The notes below the pieces were generated by a model, which saw only the letters and a list, made by a program, of their open reading frames with translations, was not told the origin of the DNA and did no database searches. From contig NZ_JAFCKH010000006.1 in assembly GCF_018130505.1 (NCBI RefSeq), positions 310,001 to 374,000 of the forward strand: a DNA stretch of 64,000 nt, read 5' to 3'. The DNA is from Bradyrhizobium tropiciagri (GTDB lineage: Bacteria; Pseudomonadota; Alphaproteobacteria; Rhizobiales; Xanthobacteraceae). This document shows positions 16,652-25,150 of this stretch, one piece after another; within the stretch, counting starts at the first letter, position 1; each line of letters starts with the position of its first letter. The position numbers and the translations under genes are program-made.

Positions 16652-17458
16652 TCAGGCGAAATAGCAGCTCACGGAACCATAAGGTCCGTAGTCGGCCTGG
16701 ATCGTGTCGCCCTTGCGGGTCTCGATCGGGCGGATGAAGGAGCCCGCCAGCACGACCTGGCCAGCCTCCAGCGCCAGCCCGTTTGGCGCGATCTTGTTGG
16801 CGAGCCACGCCACCGCGGTTGCCGGATGATTCAACACGCCGGCGGCCAATCCGGTTTCCTCGAGCTGGCCGTTGCGGAAACACAGCGCGCCGATCCAGCG
16901 CAGGTCGGCGTCCAGCGGGCGGATCGGCCGGCCGCCGAGCACGATGCCGGCATTGGCAGCGTTGTCGGCGATGGTGTCGAAGATCTTTCGCGTCGCCTTG
17001 GTTTCGGGATCGACGCGCTCGACCCTCGTATCCAGGATCTCCAGCGCCGGCACCACGAAGTCGGTGGCGTTGAGCACGTCGAACAGCGTGCAGTCGGGCC
17101 CCGCAAGGCGGTGCTTCATCACGAAGGCGAGCTCGGCCTCGACGCGGGTCGCAATGAAGCGATCGGTTGGCACCAGTCCGCCATCGGCAAAGAACATGTC
17201 GTCGAGCAGGATGCCGGAATCCGGCTCGTCGATGTTGAGCGCGCTCTGCATCGCCTTCGAGGTCAGGCCGATCTTGTGGCCCTTGACGATGCGGCCCTGC
17301 GCCACCTTCATCTCGACCCAGGCCTTCTGAATCGCGTAGGCATCGTCCAGCGTGATGCCGGGATGCTGCAGCGAGAGCTGGCGGATCTGCTTGCGGGTCT
17401 TTTCCGCATTGTCGAGCCTGGCTGCGGCAGCGCGGATATCGTCCGGAGTGAGGGCCAT
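16652..17458 (-). CDS. hpaH: 2-oxo-hept-4-ene-1,7-dioate hydratase (HpaH/HpcG)
   Basis: A 268 aa member of the hydratase/decarboxylase group of the FAH superfamily. It shows LTSKAMQSALNIDEPDSGIL, the acidic metal-site segment VEAELAFVMKHRLAGPDCT, and VVLAGSFIRPIETRKGDTIQ near the C-terminus. It hydrates the dienoate produced after decarboxylation to 4-hydroxy-2-oxoheptanedioate, the substrate of HpaI. It is the first gene of the leftward operon, so the promoter lies in the 111 bp gap shared with hpaR. Confidence 0.9.
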   Translation of the reverse strand: MALTPDDIRAAAARLDNAEKTRKQIRQLSLQHPGITLDDAYAIQKAWVEMKVAQGRIVKGHKIGLTSKAMQSALNIDEPDSGILLDDMFFADGGLVPTDRFIATRVEAELAFVMKHRLAGPDCTLFDVLNATDFVVPALEILDTRVERVDPETKATRKIFDTIADNAANAGIVLGGRPIRPLDADLRWIGALCFRNGQLEETGLAAGVLNHPATAVAWLANKIAPNGLALEAGQVVLAGSFIRPIETRKGDTIQADYGPYGSVSCYFA

Positions 17459-17492
17459 GCGTGATACACAATAATTGGGTGCTGGGAGATGA

Positions 17493-17504
17493 TTAACATG
17501 TTAA
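17493..17504. promoter_or_regulatory. Candidate HpaR operator, perfect palindrome
   Basis: TTAACATGTTAA is a perfect 12 bp palindrome in the 111 bp gap between the divergent hpaH and hpaR genes. MarR-family dimers bind short AT-rich inverted repeats in exactly this position, so it is a good candidate for autoregulation and for repression of the operon. Assignment is by position and symmetry only. Confidence 0.5.
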
Positions 17505-17569
17505 GTAGATTTCCGCAAACTGAATCGCCGCATGCTGCAGCGCAAAAGTTTGCCGCATTGGACTGAAGC

Positions 17570-18100
17570 ATGGCGCGCAAGAAGTCGTCGAACGAGTCGG
17601 GACAGACGGAGGCGGGGCCGCTCCGCCGCGCGCCGATGCGCGAGTTCTCGCGCTCGCTGCCGATGTCGCTGCTGCGCGCCCGCGAAGCCGTCATGCGGCA
17701 GTTTCGTCCCTCGCTGCGCAATCACGGGCTGACCGAGCAGCAGTGGCGGATCCTGCGTGCGCTGTCGGCCGTCGACGAGATCGAAGTTACCGAACTCGCG
17801 CATGTGGCGTTCCTGCTCGGGCCCAGCCTGTCGCGGATCCTGCGCGATCTCGAGGCTCGTCAGTTGATCGAGCGCAAGGCGGCGGAGACCGACGCGCGCC
17901 GCGCCGTGGTGTCGATCTCCGCGAAGGGGTTGAAGCTGATCGAGGCGGTGGCGCCGACATCGGAAGCGATCTATGCCGAGATCACGCGGCGCTACGGCGC
18001 ACGCAAGCTTGCCGAATTGCAGGAGATGCTGGGGGCACTGGAGGCAGGTCTTGCCGGAATGAATTCGGCCGATGAAGCCGAACTTGAGGCCGACGAGTAG
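17570..18100 (+). CDS. hpaR: HpaR, MarR-family repressor of the homoprotocatechuate operon
   Basis: A 176 aa MarR-type winged-helix protein. The HTH spans roughly residues 55-110 (LTEQQWRILRAL, LGPSLSRILRDLEARQLI) and the wing reads AETDARRAVVSIS. The N-terminal SLPMSLLRAREAVMRQFRP matches the HpaR dimerisation segment. It is divergent from hpaH and is expected to repress the operon until an aromatic acid binds. The acidic tail (residues 160-176) is longer than in most MarR proteins. Confidence 0.88.
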   Translation: MARKKSSNESGQTEAGPLRRAPMREFSRSLPMSLLRAREAVMRQFRPSLRNHGLTEQQWRILRALSAVDEIEVTELAHVAFLLGPSLSRILRDLEARQLIERKAAETDARRAVVSISAKGLKLIEAVAPTSEAIYAEITRRYGARKLAELQEMLGALEAGLAGMNSADEAELEADE

Positions 18101-18131
18101 ACGGGAATGTGCGCCGTACGCGGCAAGCCGG

Positions 18132-19127
18132 TCAGGCCATGTAGGGAACGCGCGAGATCACATTGATGGCGCGGAATTCGGCGATCCAGCCGGCGACCTT
18201 CGAATGCGACCACTCGATATGCCGGCGCAAGGTCGCGGCCGCCGCCTCGCCGTCGCGCGCGCGCAGCGCTTCGATGATCACGAGGTGCTCGTCCATGAAG
18301 GAATCGATCTGCGGCGCCGTCAGCGCCACCTGAATGTGCTTGCCGATCACGAAAGCGCAGTGCGTGCGCTTGAGGGCTTCGATCATCTCGCGATTGACGC
18401 CGTAGCCGAGGCAGTGGACGTGGAGGTCGCCCTCGATCTCGTCGAGCTCGGCGACGCCGATGCGGTCGCGGCACTGGATCCCCTCGCGCAATCGCTCCGC
18501 CATCCGGTCCAGCAGCTCCGCCGGAATCTTCGTGGCGGCGGATTTCAGCAGCAGCGGCTCGAGGGTCGCCCGCACCTCGAAGATGTCGCGCAGACGGTCC
18601 TCGTCGAGTGGCACCACGTACCAGTGGGCCTTGGCGCCCTTCTCGAGGATCCCGAGCGCCTGTGCGCGCAGCAGCAGATTGCGTGCAACCGTGCGTCCGA
18701 CCCGGAAATGCCGCGCCAGCGCCAGCTCGCTGACGCGGAAGCGGCCGAACAGCGACCGGTAGATGATCTCGCGTTCGAGCTTGTAATAAAGGGTGTCCCA
18801 GGCGTCGCTCCTGACCGCCTCGACCGGTCCGTTGGTCAGCCCCAGCATTTGCGGCGTGATCGGGACTCGCCGCGGTTCGACCTGGCGCTTGCCGGCGATG
18901 ACGCCGCGGCCGTCGAACCGGCGCACCAGGCCGATGTGCTCGAGCTGCTCGAAGGCCTGCCGCACCGGGGAGCGGCTGGAGCCGAACAGGGTCGCAATTG
19001 CGGATTCGGAGAGAACGGTGCCGGGCGGCACGTCGCCGGCGCGGATGCGCTTGGCCAATGCGGCCTTGATCAGCGCATAGGCCGGCTGTTTCCGTCTGGT
19101 CTGCGATTTCGCTCTCGGAATCGACAT
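18132..19127 (-). CDS. GntR-family regulator with two winged-helix domains
   Basis: A 331 aa regulator. Residues ~16-80 are a classical GntR winged helix (LSESAIATLFGSSRSPVRQA). Residues ~105-170 look like a second GntR-type helix-turn-helix (VSELALARHFRVGRTVARN), and the rest is an FCD-like all-helical ligand domain starting DRLRDIFEVRATLEPLLL. Typical FadR/FCD proteins have a single DNA-binding domain and ~230 aa, so this is about 100 aa longer. It diverges from the second Liv importer operon and is the likely regulator of the 19.4-27.6 kb catabolic locus. The ATG at 19127 is chosen; an upstream start at 19196 would extend into the intergenic region. Confidence 0.82.
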   Translation of the reverse strand: MSIPRAKSQTRRKQPAYALIKAALAKRIRAGDVPPGTVLSESAIATLFGSSRSPVRQAFEQLEHIGLVRRFDGRGVIAGKRQVEPRRVPITPQMLGLTNGPVEAVRSDAWDTLYYKLEREIIYRSLFGRFRVSELALARHFRVGRTVARNLLLRAQALGILEKGAKAHWYVVPLDEDRLRDIFEVRATLEPLLLKSAATKIPAELLDRMAERLREGIQCRDRIGVAELDEIEGDLHVHCLGYGVNREMIEALKRTHCAFVIGKHIQVALTAPQIDSFMDEHLVIIEALRARDGEAAAATLRRHIEWSHSKVAGWIAEFRAINVISRVPYMA

Positions 19128-19371
19128 TCGTGGCTGCCCGGTGACCACACTAACACGTGATCTTGCCGAGGTCGCCCGCAACAGGCATTTACGCACCGCT
19201 CATGGTGAATTTTTGGCCATTGCGTGCAATGTCCAATCATGATTAGCTGATCGGACGATTGAATTGACGATCGCCGCTGTGCGTCGCGTGCGCTGCAGCG
19301 GCTTCAGCGTTTGCGTTGAGCTCATCTCAGAACAGCCGGCATGTAAGTCGGCGCGATACAGGGAGGATTGA

Positions 19372-20517
19372 ATGAAACTGACGAGACGTGAGTTTTCCGC
19401 CGGTTTGGCGGCAGGTCTCGCTGCTCCTGCTTTGATGCGGAGCGCGTGGGCGCAGGGCGCGACCATCAAGATCGGCATGTGCGTGCCCGTGACCGGGCCG
19501 GCGGCGGAGCAGGGGCTCTGGGCCCAGAACGGCGCCAAGCTGGCGCTGGCCGCGGTCAACAAGGCCGGCGGCGTGCTCGGCAAGCAGGTCGAACTGGTGA
19601 TCGAGGACGACCAGACCACCAATCCGGGGATCGTGCTGGCGTTCTCCAAGCTCGCCGCGCAATCCGACATCGTGGCCTTCCTCGGCTCGATCCGTTCGAC
19701 CCAGGTGCAGGCGATGGCGCCCGACGTGATCAAGGTCGGCAAGCCGGTGATGATCGGCGGCACCAATCCCGATCTCACCCATTCCGGCAATCCGTGGCTG
19801 TTCCGCTTCCGCCCGAACGACAATTACTCCGGGCGCGTGATCGCCGACTTCGGCGTCAACACGCTGGGCAAGAAGAAGTGGGCGATCGTCCACTCCACCG
19901 ACGCCTTCGGCACCGCGGGCGGCAAGGCGCTCACCGAAGCGCTGACCAAGATGGGCGCGCCGCCGGTGCTCGACCAGGGCTATGCCAACCAGAGCCAGGA
20001 CTTCACCCCGGTCGTGCTGGCGGTGAAGCAGTCCGGCGCTGACGTGCTCGGCACCTACTTCACCTTCGAGAACGATCTCGGCATCTTTGCCCGGCAGCTC
20101 CGCCAGCTCGGCGTCAACATCCCCTGGGTCGGCTCGCCCTCGGTGGTGGCGGTGTCCTCGACCAAGCTCGCCGGCCCGGCGTTGTTCGGCACCTACGGCG
20201 TCGCCGACTTCGCAGAGGATTCCAGCGATGCCGCGAAGACCTTCAGCAAGTCCTATCGCGATGCCTACAAGACCGCGCCCGACAACCAGAGCGCCTGGCC
20301 TTATGATGCGATCACCATCCTGTCGGCGGCGATCAACAAGGCGGGCTCGACCGATCCGAACAAGATCCGCGACGCCATCCTGGCGACGCAGAAGTTCGCC
20401 GGTGCCGAAGGCGAATACAATTTCGACAAGAACGGCGACGGTCTGCACGGCTACAACGTCGTGAAGAACGACAAGGGCAAGATCATCTACGACAAGCACA
20501 TCGACTTCAACGATTGA
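19372..20517 (+). CDS. Liv-type ABC importer, Tat-type substrate-binding protein
   Basis: A 381 aa periplasmic binding protein (Peripla_BP_6). It carries a twin-arginine signal (TRREFSAGLAAGL, cleavage near AWAQ at residue 25), unlike the Sec-type signal of its paralogue at 1145. The mature domain opens TIKIGMCVPVTGPAAEQG. The start is supported by GGGAGGATTGA just upstream. It is first in an operon with permease, permease-ATPase fusion and ATPase genes. Enzymes downstream suggest a hydroxy or sugar acid cargo. Confidence 0.9.
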   Translation: MKLTRREFSAGLAAGLAAPALMRSAWAQGATIKIGMCVPVTGPAAEQGLWAQNGAKLALAAVNKAGGVLGKQVELVIEDDQTTNPGIVLAFSKLAAQSDIVAFLGSIRSTQVQAMAPDVIKVGKPVMIGGTNPDLTHSGNPWLFRFRPNDNYSGRVIADFGVNTLGKKKWAIVHSTDAFGTAGGKALTEALTKMGAPPVLDQGYANQSQDFTPVVLAVKQSGADVLGTYFTFENDLGIFARQLRQLGVNIPWVGSPSVVAVSSTKLAGPALFGTYGVADFAEDSSDAAKTFSKSYRDAYKTAPDNQSAWPYDAITILSAAINKAGSTDPNKIRDAILATQKFAGAEGEYNFDKNGDGLHGYNVVKNDKGKIIYDKHIDFND

Positions 20518-20606
20518 TCGCGGCCCGGCCTCGCCGCCGCGTGCGGCGAGGCCGATCGTCTGCGCAGGATGTTCGCCTGCGCGCAAAGTTCTGATCGGGC
20601 GCTGTC

Positions 20607-21482
20607 ATGGATCTGGTCCTCCAACTTCTGTTCACGGGCATTGGCATCGGCGCGGTCTACGCGCTGGTCGCGCTCGGTTTCGTGCTGATCTTCCGCGCCA
20701 CCAATGTCGTGAACTTCGCGCAAGGCGAATTCTCGATGGTGGCCGCCTACCTGATGGTGGTGTTCTCGGTCGATCTCGGCTGGCCTTACTGGCTGTCGTT
20801 CCTGCTTGCGCTCGCCGGAATGGCGCTGTTCGGCGTCATCTTCAATCTCGGCGTCTACTATCCGCTGCGCAACCGCACCTACCTGCCGGTGATCATCGCC
20901 ACCATCGGCGCATCGATCCTGCTGTCGAACTCGGTGCTGGCGATCTACGGCCCGCAGCCGCAGGTGCTGCAGGGCTGGTTCGATACGCCCGGTATCCAGC
21001 TCGGCCCGGTCTATCTCGACAGCCAGTACCTGCTGATCATCGCGGTGACGATCCTGCTGGTGCTGTTCAATTTCTGGTTCTTCGAGAAGACCCTGCTCGG
21101 CAAGAAGCTGCAGGCGACCTCGCAGGACAAGGAGATGGCCTCGCTGCTCGGCATTTCCGTCTCCACCATGATCATGATCACCTTCATTTATTCGGCCGTG
21201 CTCGGCGGGCTCGCCGGCATCCTGGTGGCGCCGGTGCTGTTCGTCTCGATCCAGATGGGCTCGACCATCGCGCTGAAGGCGTTTGCCGCGACCATCATCG
21301 GCGGCTTCGGTGATGTCGCCGGCGCCATCGTCGGCGGCTTGGCGCTCGGCGTGATCGAGACGTTCGGCGCCGCCTACATTTCGGTGCCGTACAAGGACGG
21401 CTTCGCCTTCCTGGTGCTGATCGCCTTCCTGGTGTTCCGGCCGCAGGGCATCTTCGGCGAACGCGTCGCGGAGAAAGCATGA
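20607..21482 (+). CDS. Liv-type ABC importer, permease (LivH-like)
   Basis: A 291 aa polytopic permease with the LivH signature LVALGFVLIFRATNVVNFAQ and GEFSMVAAYL near residue 20-40. It lies 89 bp after the binding-protein gene and shares an ATGA overlap with the fused permease-ATPase gene. Length is normal. It pairs with the N-terminal half of the next protein to form the channel. Confidence 0.9.
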   Translation: MDLVLQLLFTGIGIGAVYALVALGFVLIFRATNVVNFAQGEFSMVAAYLMVVFSVDLGWPYWLSFLLALAGMALFGVIFNLGVYYPLRNRTYLPVIIATIGASILLSNSVLAIYGPQPQVLQGWFDTPGIQLGPVYLDSQYLLIIAVTILLVLFNFWFFEKTLLGKKLQATSQDKEMASLLGISVSTMIMITFIYSAVLGGLAGILVAPVLFVSIQMGSTIALKAFAATIIGGFGDVAGAIVGGLALGVIETFGAAYISVPYKDGFAFLVLIAFLVFRPQGIFGERVAEKA

Positions 21483-23251
21483 GCGCCAGCGACAACATGA
21501 TCCCGGCGCCCGCGGTGCGCTCCAGGCCGCTGATCGTCCGTCACCTGCCGTACTTCATCGGCGCCGCCGTGCTGGTGACGCTGGCAGCCGGCATGCGGTT
21601 CGACGGCTACATCCTCAACATCCTGCTGCAGGCCACGACGTTCTCGATCGCCGTGTTCGGGCTTTCGGTCGTGCTCGGCCTGTGCGGCCAAATCAACCTG
21701 GCGCAAGCCGCGTTCTTCGGCTTCGGCGCCTATGTGGTCGGCCTCGGCACCGCCGACCTGCATCTGAACTTCTGGCTTTGCCTGGTTGGCGCCTGCGCGA
21801 TCACGCTGGTCGCCGGTGCGTTCCTCGGCATGTCGACGCTCAGGCTGGGCGGGCATTACCTTGCCATGGTGACGATCTCGTTCCAGCAGATCGTGACGCT
21901 GGTGATGATCAACGCGATCGGCATCACCCACGGGCCGGATGGCGTTGCCAATATCCGCCGGCCGGAGCTGTTCCAGAACTCGCAAAGCTATCTGGCTTTC
22001 TGCGTCGCGATGCTCGCGATCGTCGGCTATCTGGTCTGGCATCTGCCCGATACCAAGCTCGGCCGCGCCATGCGCGCGGTGCGCGACAATGAGCTCGCGG
22101 CCGGTGTCAACGGCATCGACGTGTTCCGCACCAAGATCTACGCCTTCGGCATCTGCGCGCTGCTCGGCGGTCTGGCCGGCGGCCTGTTCGCCGGCGGCTT
22201 TGCCTATGTCAGCCCGGACCAGTTCTCGTTCGCCGAATCGATCGTATTCCTGACCATGTCGCTGCTCGGCGGCGTGGCCTCGCCGATCGGCTCGGTGATC
22301 GGCACGGGTCTGTTGATCCTGATCCCGGAATGGCTGCGCTTCCTGAAGAGCGTGCCGGGGCTCTATCTGGCCATTTACGGCCTGTTCGTGATCCTGATCA
22401 TCCGCTTCATGCCCGACGGCATCTGGGGTTTCGTCGCCGACGCCTTCACGCGCTGGCGCGCGCACACCAAGGCGCCGCCCGCCGCGGCTGCGTTGCAACT
22501 CAAACCTGCGACCACCGGCGGCGACATCGTGCTCGAAGTTACCGGGCTGTCGAAGCACTTCGGCGGCCTCAAGGCGGTCGATGGCGTCGACATCGCGGTG
22601 AAGCGCGGCGGCGTGCATGCGCTGATCGGTCCGAACGGCTCTGGCAAGACCACGACGCTGAACGTTCTCTCCGGCCTCTACAAGGCGACATCGGGCAGGA
22701 TCGTGCTCGACGGCACCGACATCACCACGATGGCGCCGCATCAGCGCACGGCCGCCGGGCTTGGGCGCACCTTCCAGAACATCCGCCTGTTCCGCTCGAT
22801 GACGGCACTTGAAAACGTCGAGATCGGCGCCGAGCGGCGCGGCAACACCATGGTCGGGAAGGGCGATGACGCACTGACCGAGCGGGCGATGGAGGCGTTG
22901 ACCTTTGTCGGTCTCGGTAGCCGCGCCAATGAGCTGATCTCGAGCTTCTCCTACGGCCACCAGCGCCTGATAGAGATCGCCCGCGCGCTGGCATCGAATC
23001 CGACGCTGCTGCTGCTCGACGAGCCCGCGGCCGGCCTCAACTCGACCGAGAAGCTCGAACTGCACGAGCTGCTCAAGCGCATCGCCGCGCAAGGCCTCAC
23101 CATCCTGATCATCGATCACGACATGACGCTGGTCTCGGAAGCTGCCCAGCACATCACCGTGCTGAACTTCGGACGCCGCATCGCGGACGGCGAGTCGATG
23201 GCGGTGTTGCGCCATCCCGACGTCGTCTCCGCCTATCTCGGGAGCGAATGA
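21479..23251 (+). CDS. Fused LivM-type permease and LivG-type ATPase
   Basis: A 590 aa two-domain protein. Residues ~1-330 form a LivM-like permease (LGLCGQINLAQAAFFGFGAY), then a ~20-residue Ala/Pro-rich linker, and residues ~345-590 form a LivG-like ATPase with Walker A at 384-391 (GPNGSGKT), a modified signature (SFSYGHQRLIEIARAL) and Walker B LLLLDEPAAGL. The first importer in the window keeps these as separate genes. The fusion forces 1:1 stoichiometry of this half of the transporter. It overlaps both neighbours by ATGA junctions. Confidence 0.92.
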   Translation: MSASDNMIPAPAVRSRPLIVRHLPYFIGAAVLVTLAAGMRFDGYILNILLQATTFSIAVFGLSVVLGLCGQINLAQAAFFGFGAYVVGLGTADLHLNFWLCLVGACAITLVAGAFLGMSTLRLGGHYLAMVTISFQQIVTLVMINAIGITHGPDGVANIRRPELFQNSQSYLAFCVAMLAIVGYLVWHLPDTKLGRAMRAVRDNELAAGVNGIDVFRTKIYAFGICALLGGLAGGLFAGGFAYVSPDQFSFAESIVFLTMSLLGGVASPIGSVIGTGLLILIPEWLRFLKSVPGLYLAIYGLFVILIIRFMPDGIWGFVADAFTRWRAHTKAPPAAAALQLKPATTGGDIVLEVTGLSKHFGGLKAVDGVDIAVKRGGVHALIGPNGSGKTTTLNVLSGLYKATSGRIVLDGTDITTMAPHQRTAAGLGRTFQNIRLFRSMTALENVEIGAERRGNTMVGKGDDALTERAMEALTFVGLGSRANELISSFSYGHQRLIEIARALASNPTLLLLDEPAAGLNSTEKLELHELLKRIAAQGLTILIIDHDMTLVSEAAQHITVLNFGRRIADGESMAVLRHPDVVSAYLGSE

Positions 23252-23979
23252 TGCCGCTGCTCGAAATCCGCAATCTCGTGGTCCGCTACGGCGAGATCGA
23301 GGCCCTGCGCGGCATCACCATCGCCGTGGAGCAGGGCCAGGTGGTCACGCTGCTCGGGGCCAACGGCGCCGGCAAATCGACCACGCTGCGCGCGATCTCC
23401 GGTCTAGAGAAGCCTGCATCCGGCGACATCATGTTCGACGGACACTCGATCGCGGGCCTCGGGCCGGAAGCGATCGTGCGGCTCGGCATCTCGCATGTAC
23501 CGGAAGGCCGCCGCGTGTTCCCGGGCCTCACCGTCAAAGAGAACATCATGCTCGGCGCATCGAACCGCAAGGTCTCGACGTCGCAGATCTCGCGCGAGGC
23601 GGATGCGATGTTCGATCTGTTTCCGGACATCCGCAAGTTCTCCAACGCGCTGGGCTGGACGCTGTCCGGCGGCCAGCTGCAGATGGTTGCAGTCGCCCGC
23701 GGGCTGATGGCCAAGCCGCGGCTGTTGCTGCTGGACGAGCCCTCGCTCGGCCTCGCGCCGGTGATCGTCCAGGCCGTGTTCCGCATCATTTCGCAGATCA
23801 GGAAGGACACCACGGTCTTGCTCGTCGAGCAAAATGCGCGCATGGGACTCTCAGTCGCCGATCACGGGTTCGTCCTGGAAACCGGGCGGATCGTGCTGGG
23901 CGGCAAGCCCGACGAATTGTGGGGCAACGAAGCCATTGCCGCGGCCTATCTCGGCGGCCACGCCAAAGCCCACGCGTAA
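23248..23979 (+). CDS. Liv-type ABC importer, ATP-binding protein (LivF-like)
   Basis: A 243 aa ATPase with Walker A GANGAGKST, signature LSGGQLQMVAVARGL and Walker B LLLLDEPSLGLAP. It completes the second importer. It overlaps the fusion gene by ATGA and is followed 35 bp later by the dehydrogenase gene, so transport and catabolic genes are probably one transcript. Confidence 0.9.
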   Translation: MMPLLEIRNLVVRYGEIEALRGITIAVEQGQVVTLLGANGAGKSTTLRAISGLEKPASGDIMFDGHSIAGLGPEAIVRLGISHVPEGRRVFPGLTVKENIMLGASNRKVSTSQISREADAMFDLFPDIRKFSNALGWTLSGGQLQMVAVARGLMAKPRLLLLDEPSLGLAPVIVQAVFRIISQIRKDTTVLLVEQNARMGLSVADHGFVLETGRIVLGGKPDELWGNEAIAAAYLGGHAKAHA

Positions 23980-24014
23980 CAACGCCCTGTGCCTTATCAA
24001 GCGAGCTAGTCTTC

Positions 24015-25100
24015 ATGGTCACCATCAAGGTCGATAACCTCATCAACTTCGTCTCCGAGGTGTTTTCCCATTCGGAGTCCTCGCCGGAAGAAGCGAAGCG
24101 CATCGCGACCTATCTGACGACCGCGAACCTCACCGGGCATGACAGCCACGGCGTGATCCGCGTGCCGGTCTATGTGCGGTGGAAGAAGATGGGCTCGATC
24201 GTTCCGAACCAGACCCCGGAGGTCGTGGTCGACACGGCCTCGCTCGCGGTGGTCGACGGCAAATATGGCTACGGCCAGACCGTCACGCCGATCGCGGTGA
24301 GGCTCGGCATCGAGAAGTGCAAGAAGGCAGGACTTGCCGCGGTCGCGCTGCGCAACTCCGGCCATCTCGGCCGGGTCGGCGACTGGGCCGAAATGGCTGC
24401 GGCGGAAGGTCTCGTCTCGATCCACTTCGTGACCGCGGCGGGCTCGCTGCTGGTCGCGCCCTACGGCGGCGTCGAGAAGCGGCTGTCAACCGCGCCATAC
24501 TGCGTCGGCATTCCGCGCCAGGGCCAGGACCCGATCGTGCTCGATTTCGCGACCTCGGTCGTCGCCGAGGGCAAGTGCCTCGTGGCGAGCCGCGGCGGCA
24601 AGAAGCTGCCGCCGGGCGCGCTGGTCGATGCCGACGGCACGCTGAGCGAGGATCCGCACGTGCTCTATGGCCCGTATACGCCGGACGGGCCGCGCGACCA
24701 CACCAAGGGAACCGGCGCGATCCGCGCCTTCGGCGATCACAAGGGCTCGGGCCTCGCCTTCATCTGCGAATTGCTCGGCGGCGCGCTGACCGGCACCGGC
24801 GCGACGTCATCGGACCGTCGCTTCGCCAACGGCATGATGGCGTTCTACATCGATCCCAAGGTGATCGACACCAGCAACTTCTTCGATGAGGAAATCACCC
24901 GCTACAGCGATTTCATCCGCGCCACCAAGCCGATTGCAGGCACCGATACCGTACTGATTCCGGGCGATCCCGAGCGCAAAACCCGGGCCGAGCGCACCCA
25001 AAACGGCATCCCCTTGCCTGACGACACCTGGGCGGCGATAGTGAATACCGCGCGCGAAGTCGGCGTCAGCGAAGTCTCCATCCAGCGGGCGACCAGCTAG
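24015..25100 (+). CDS. Ldh2-family NAD(P)-dependent malate/L-lactate-type dehydrogenase
   Basis: A 361 aa protein of the Ldh2/MDH2 oxidoreductase family, with the active-site His in TGHDSHGVIR, the NAD-binding LRNSGHLGRVGDWAE and the substrate motif DHKGSGLAF. This fold includes malate, ureidoglycolate, 2,3-diketogulonate and (R)-sulfolactate dehydrogenases, so the substrate cannot be read from sequence. The ATG at 24015 gives the usual N-terminus. With the aldolase and dehydratase downstream, a role oxidising or reducing a 2-hydroxy acid intermediate is likely. Confidence 0.88.
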   Translation: MVTIKVDNLINFVSEVFSHSESSPEEAKRIATYLTTANLTGHDSHGVIRVPVYVRWKKMGSIVPNQTPEVVVDTASLAVVDGKYGYGQTVTPIAVRLGIEKCKKAGLAAVALRNSGHLGRVGDWAEMAAAEGLVSIHFVTAAGSLLVAPYGGVEKRLSTAPYCVGIPRQGQDPIVLDFATSVVAEGKCLVASRGGKKLPPGALVDADGTLSEDPHVLYGPYTPDGPRDHTKGTGAIRAFGDHKGSGLAFICELLGGALTGTGATSSDRRFANGMMAFYIDPKVIDTSNFFDEEITRYSDFIRATKPIAGTDTVLIPGDPERKTRAERTQNGIPLPDDTWAAIVNTAREVGVSEVSIQRATS

Positions 25101-25150
25101 GACTCGTCCTCCAAGAAACGAAAAACGGAACACAAAAGGAAACGCGATCA

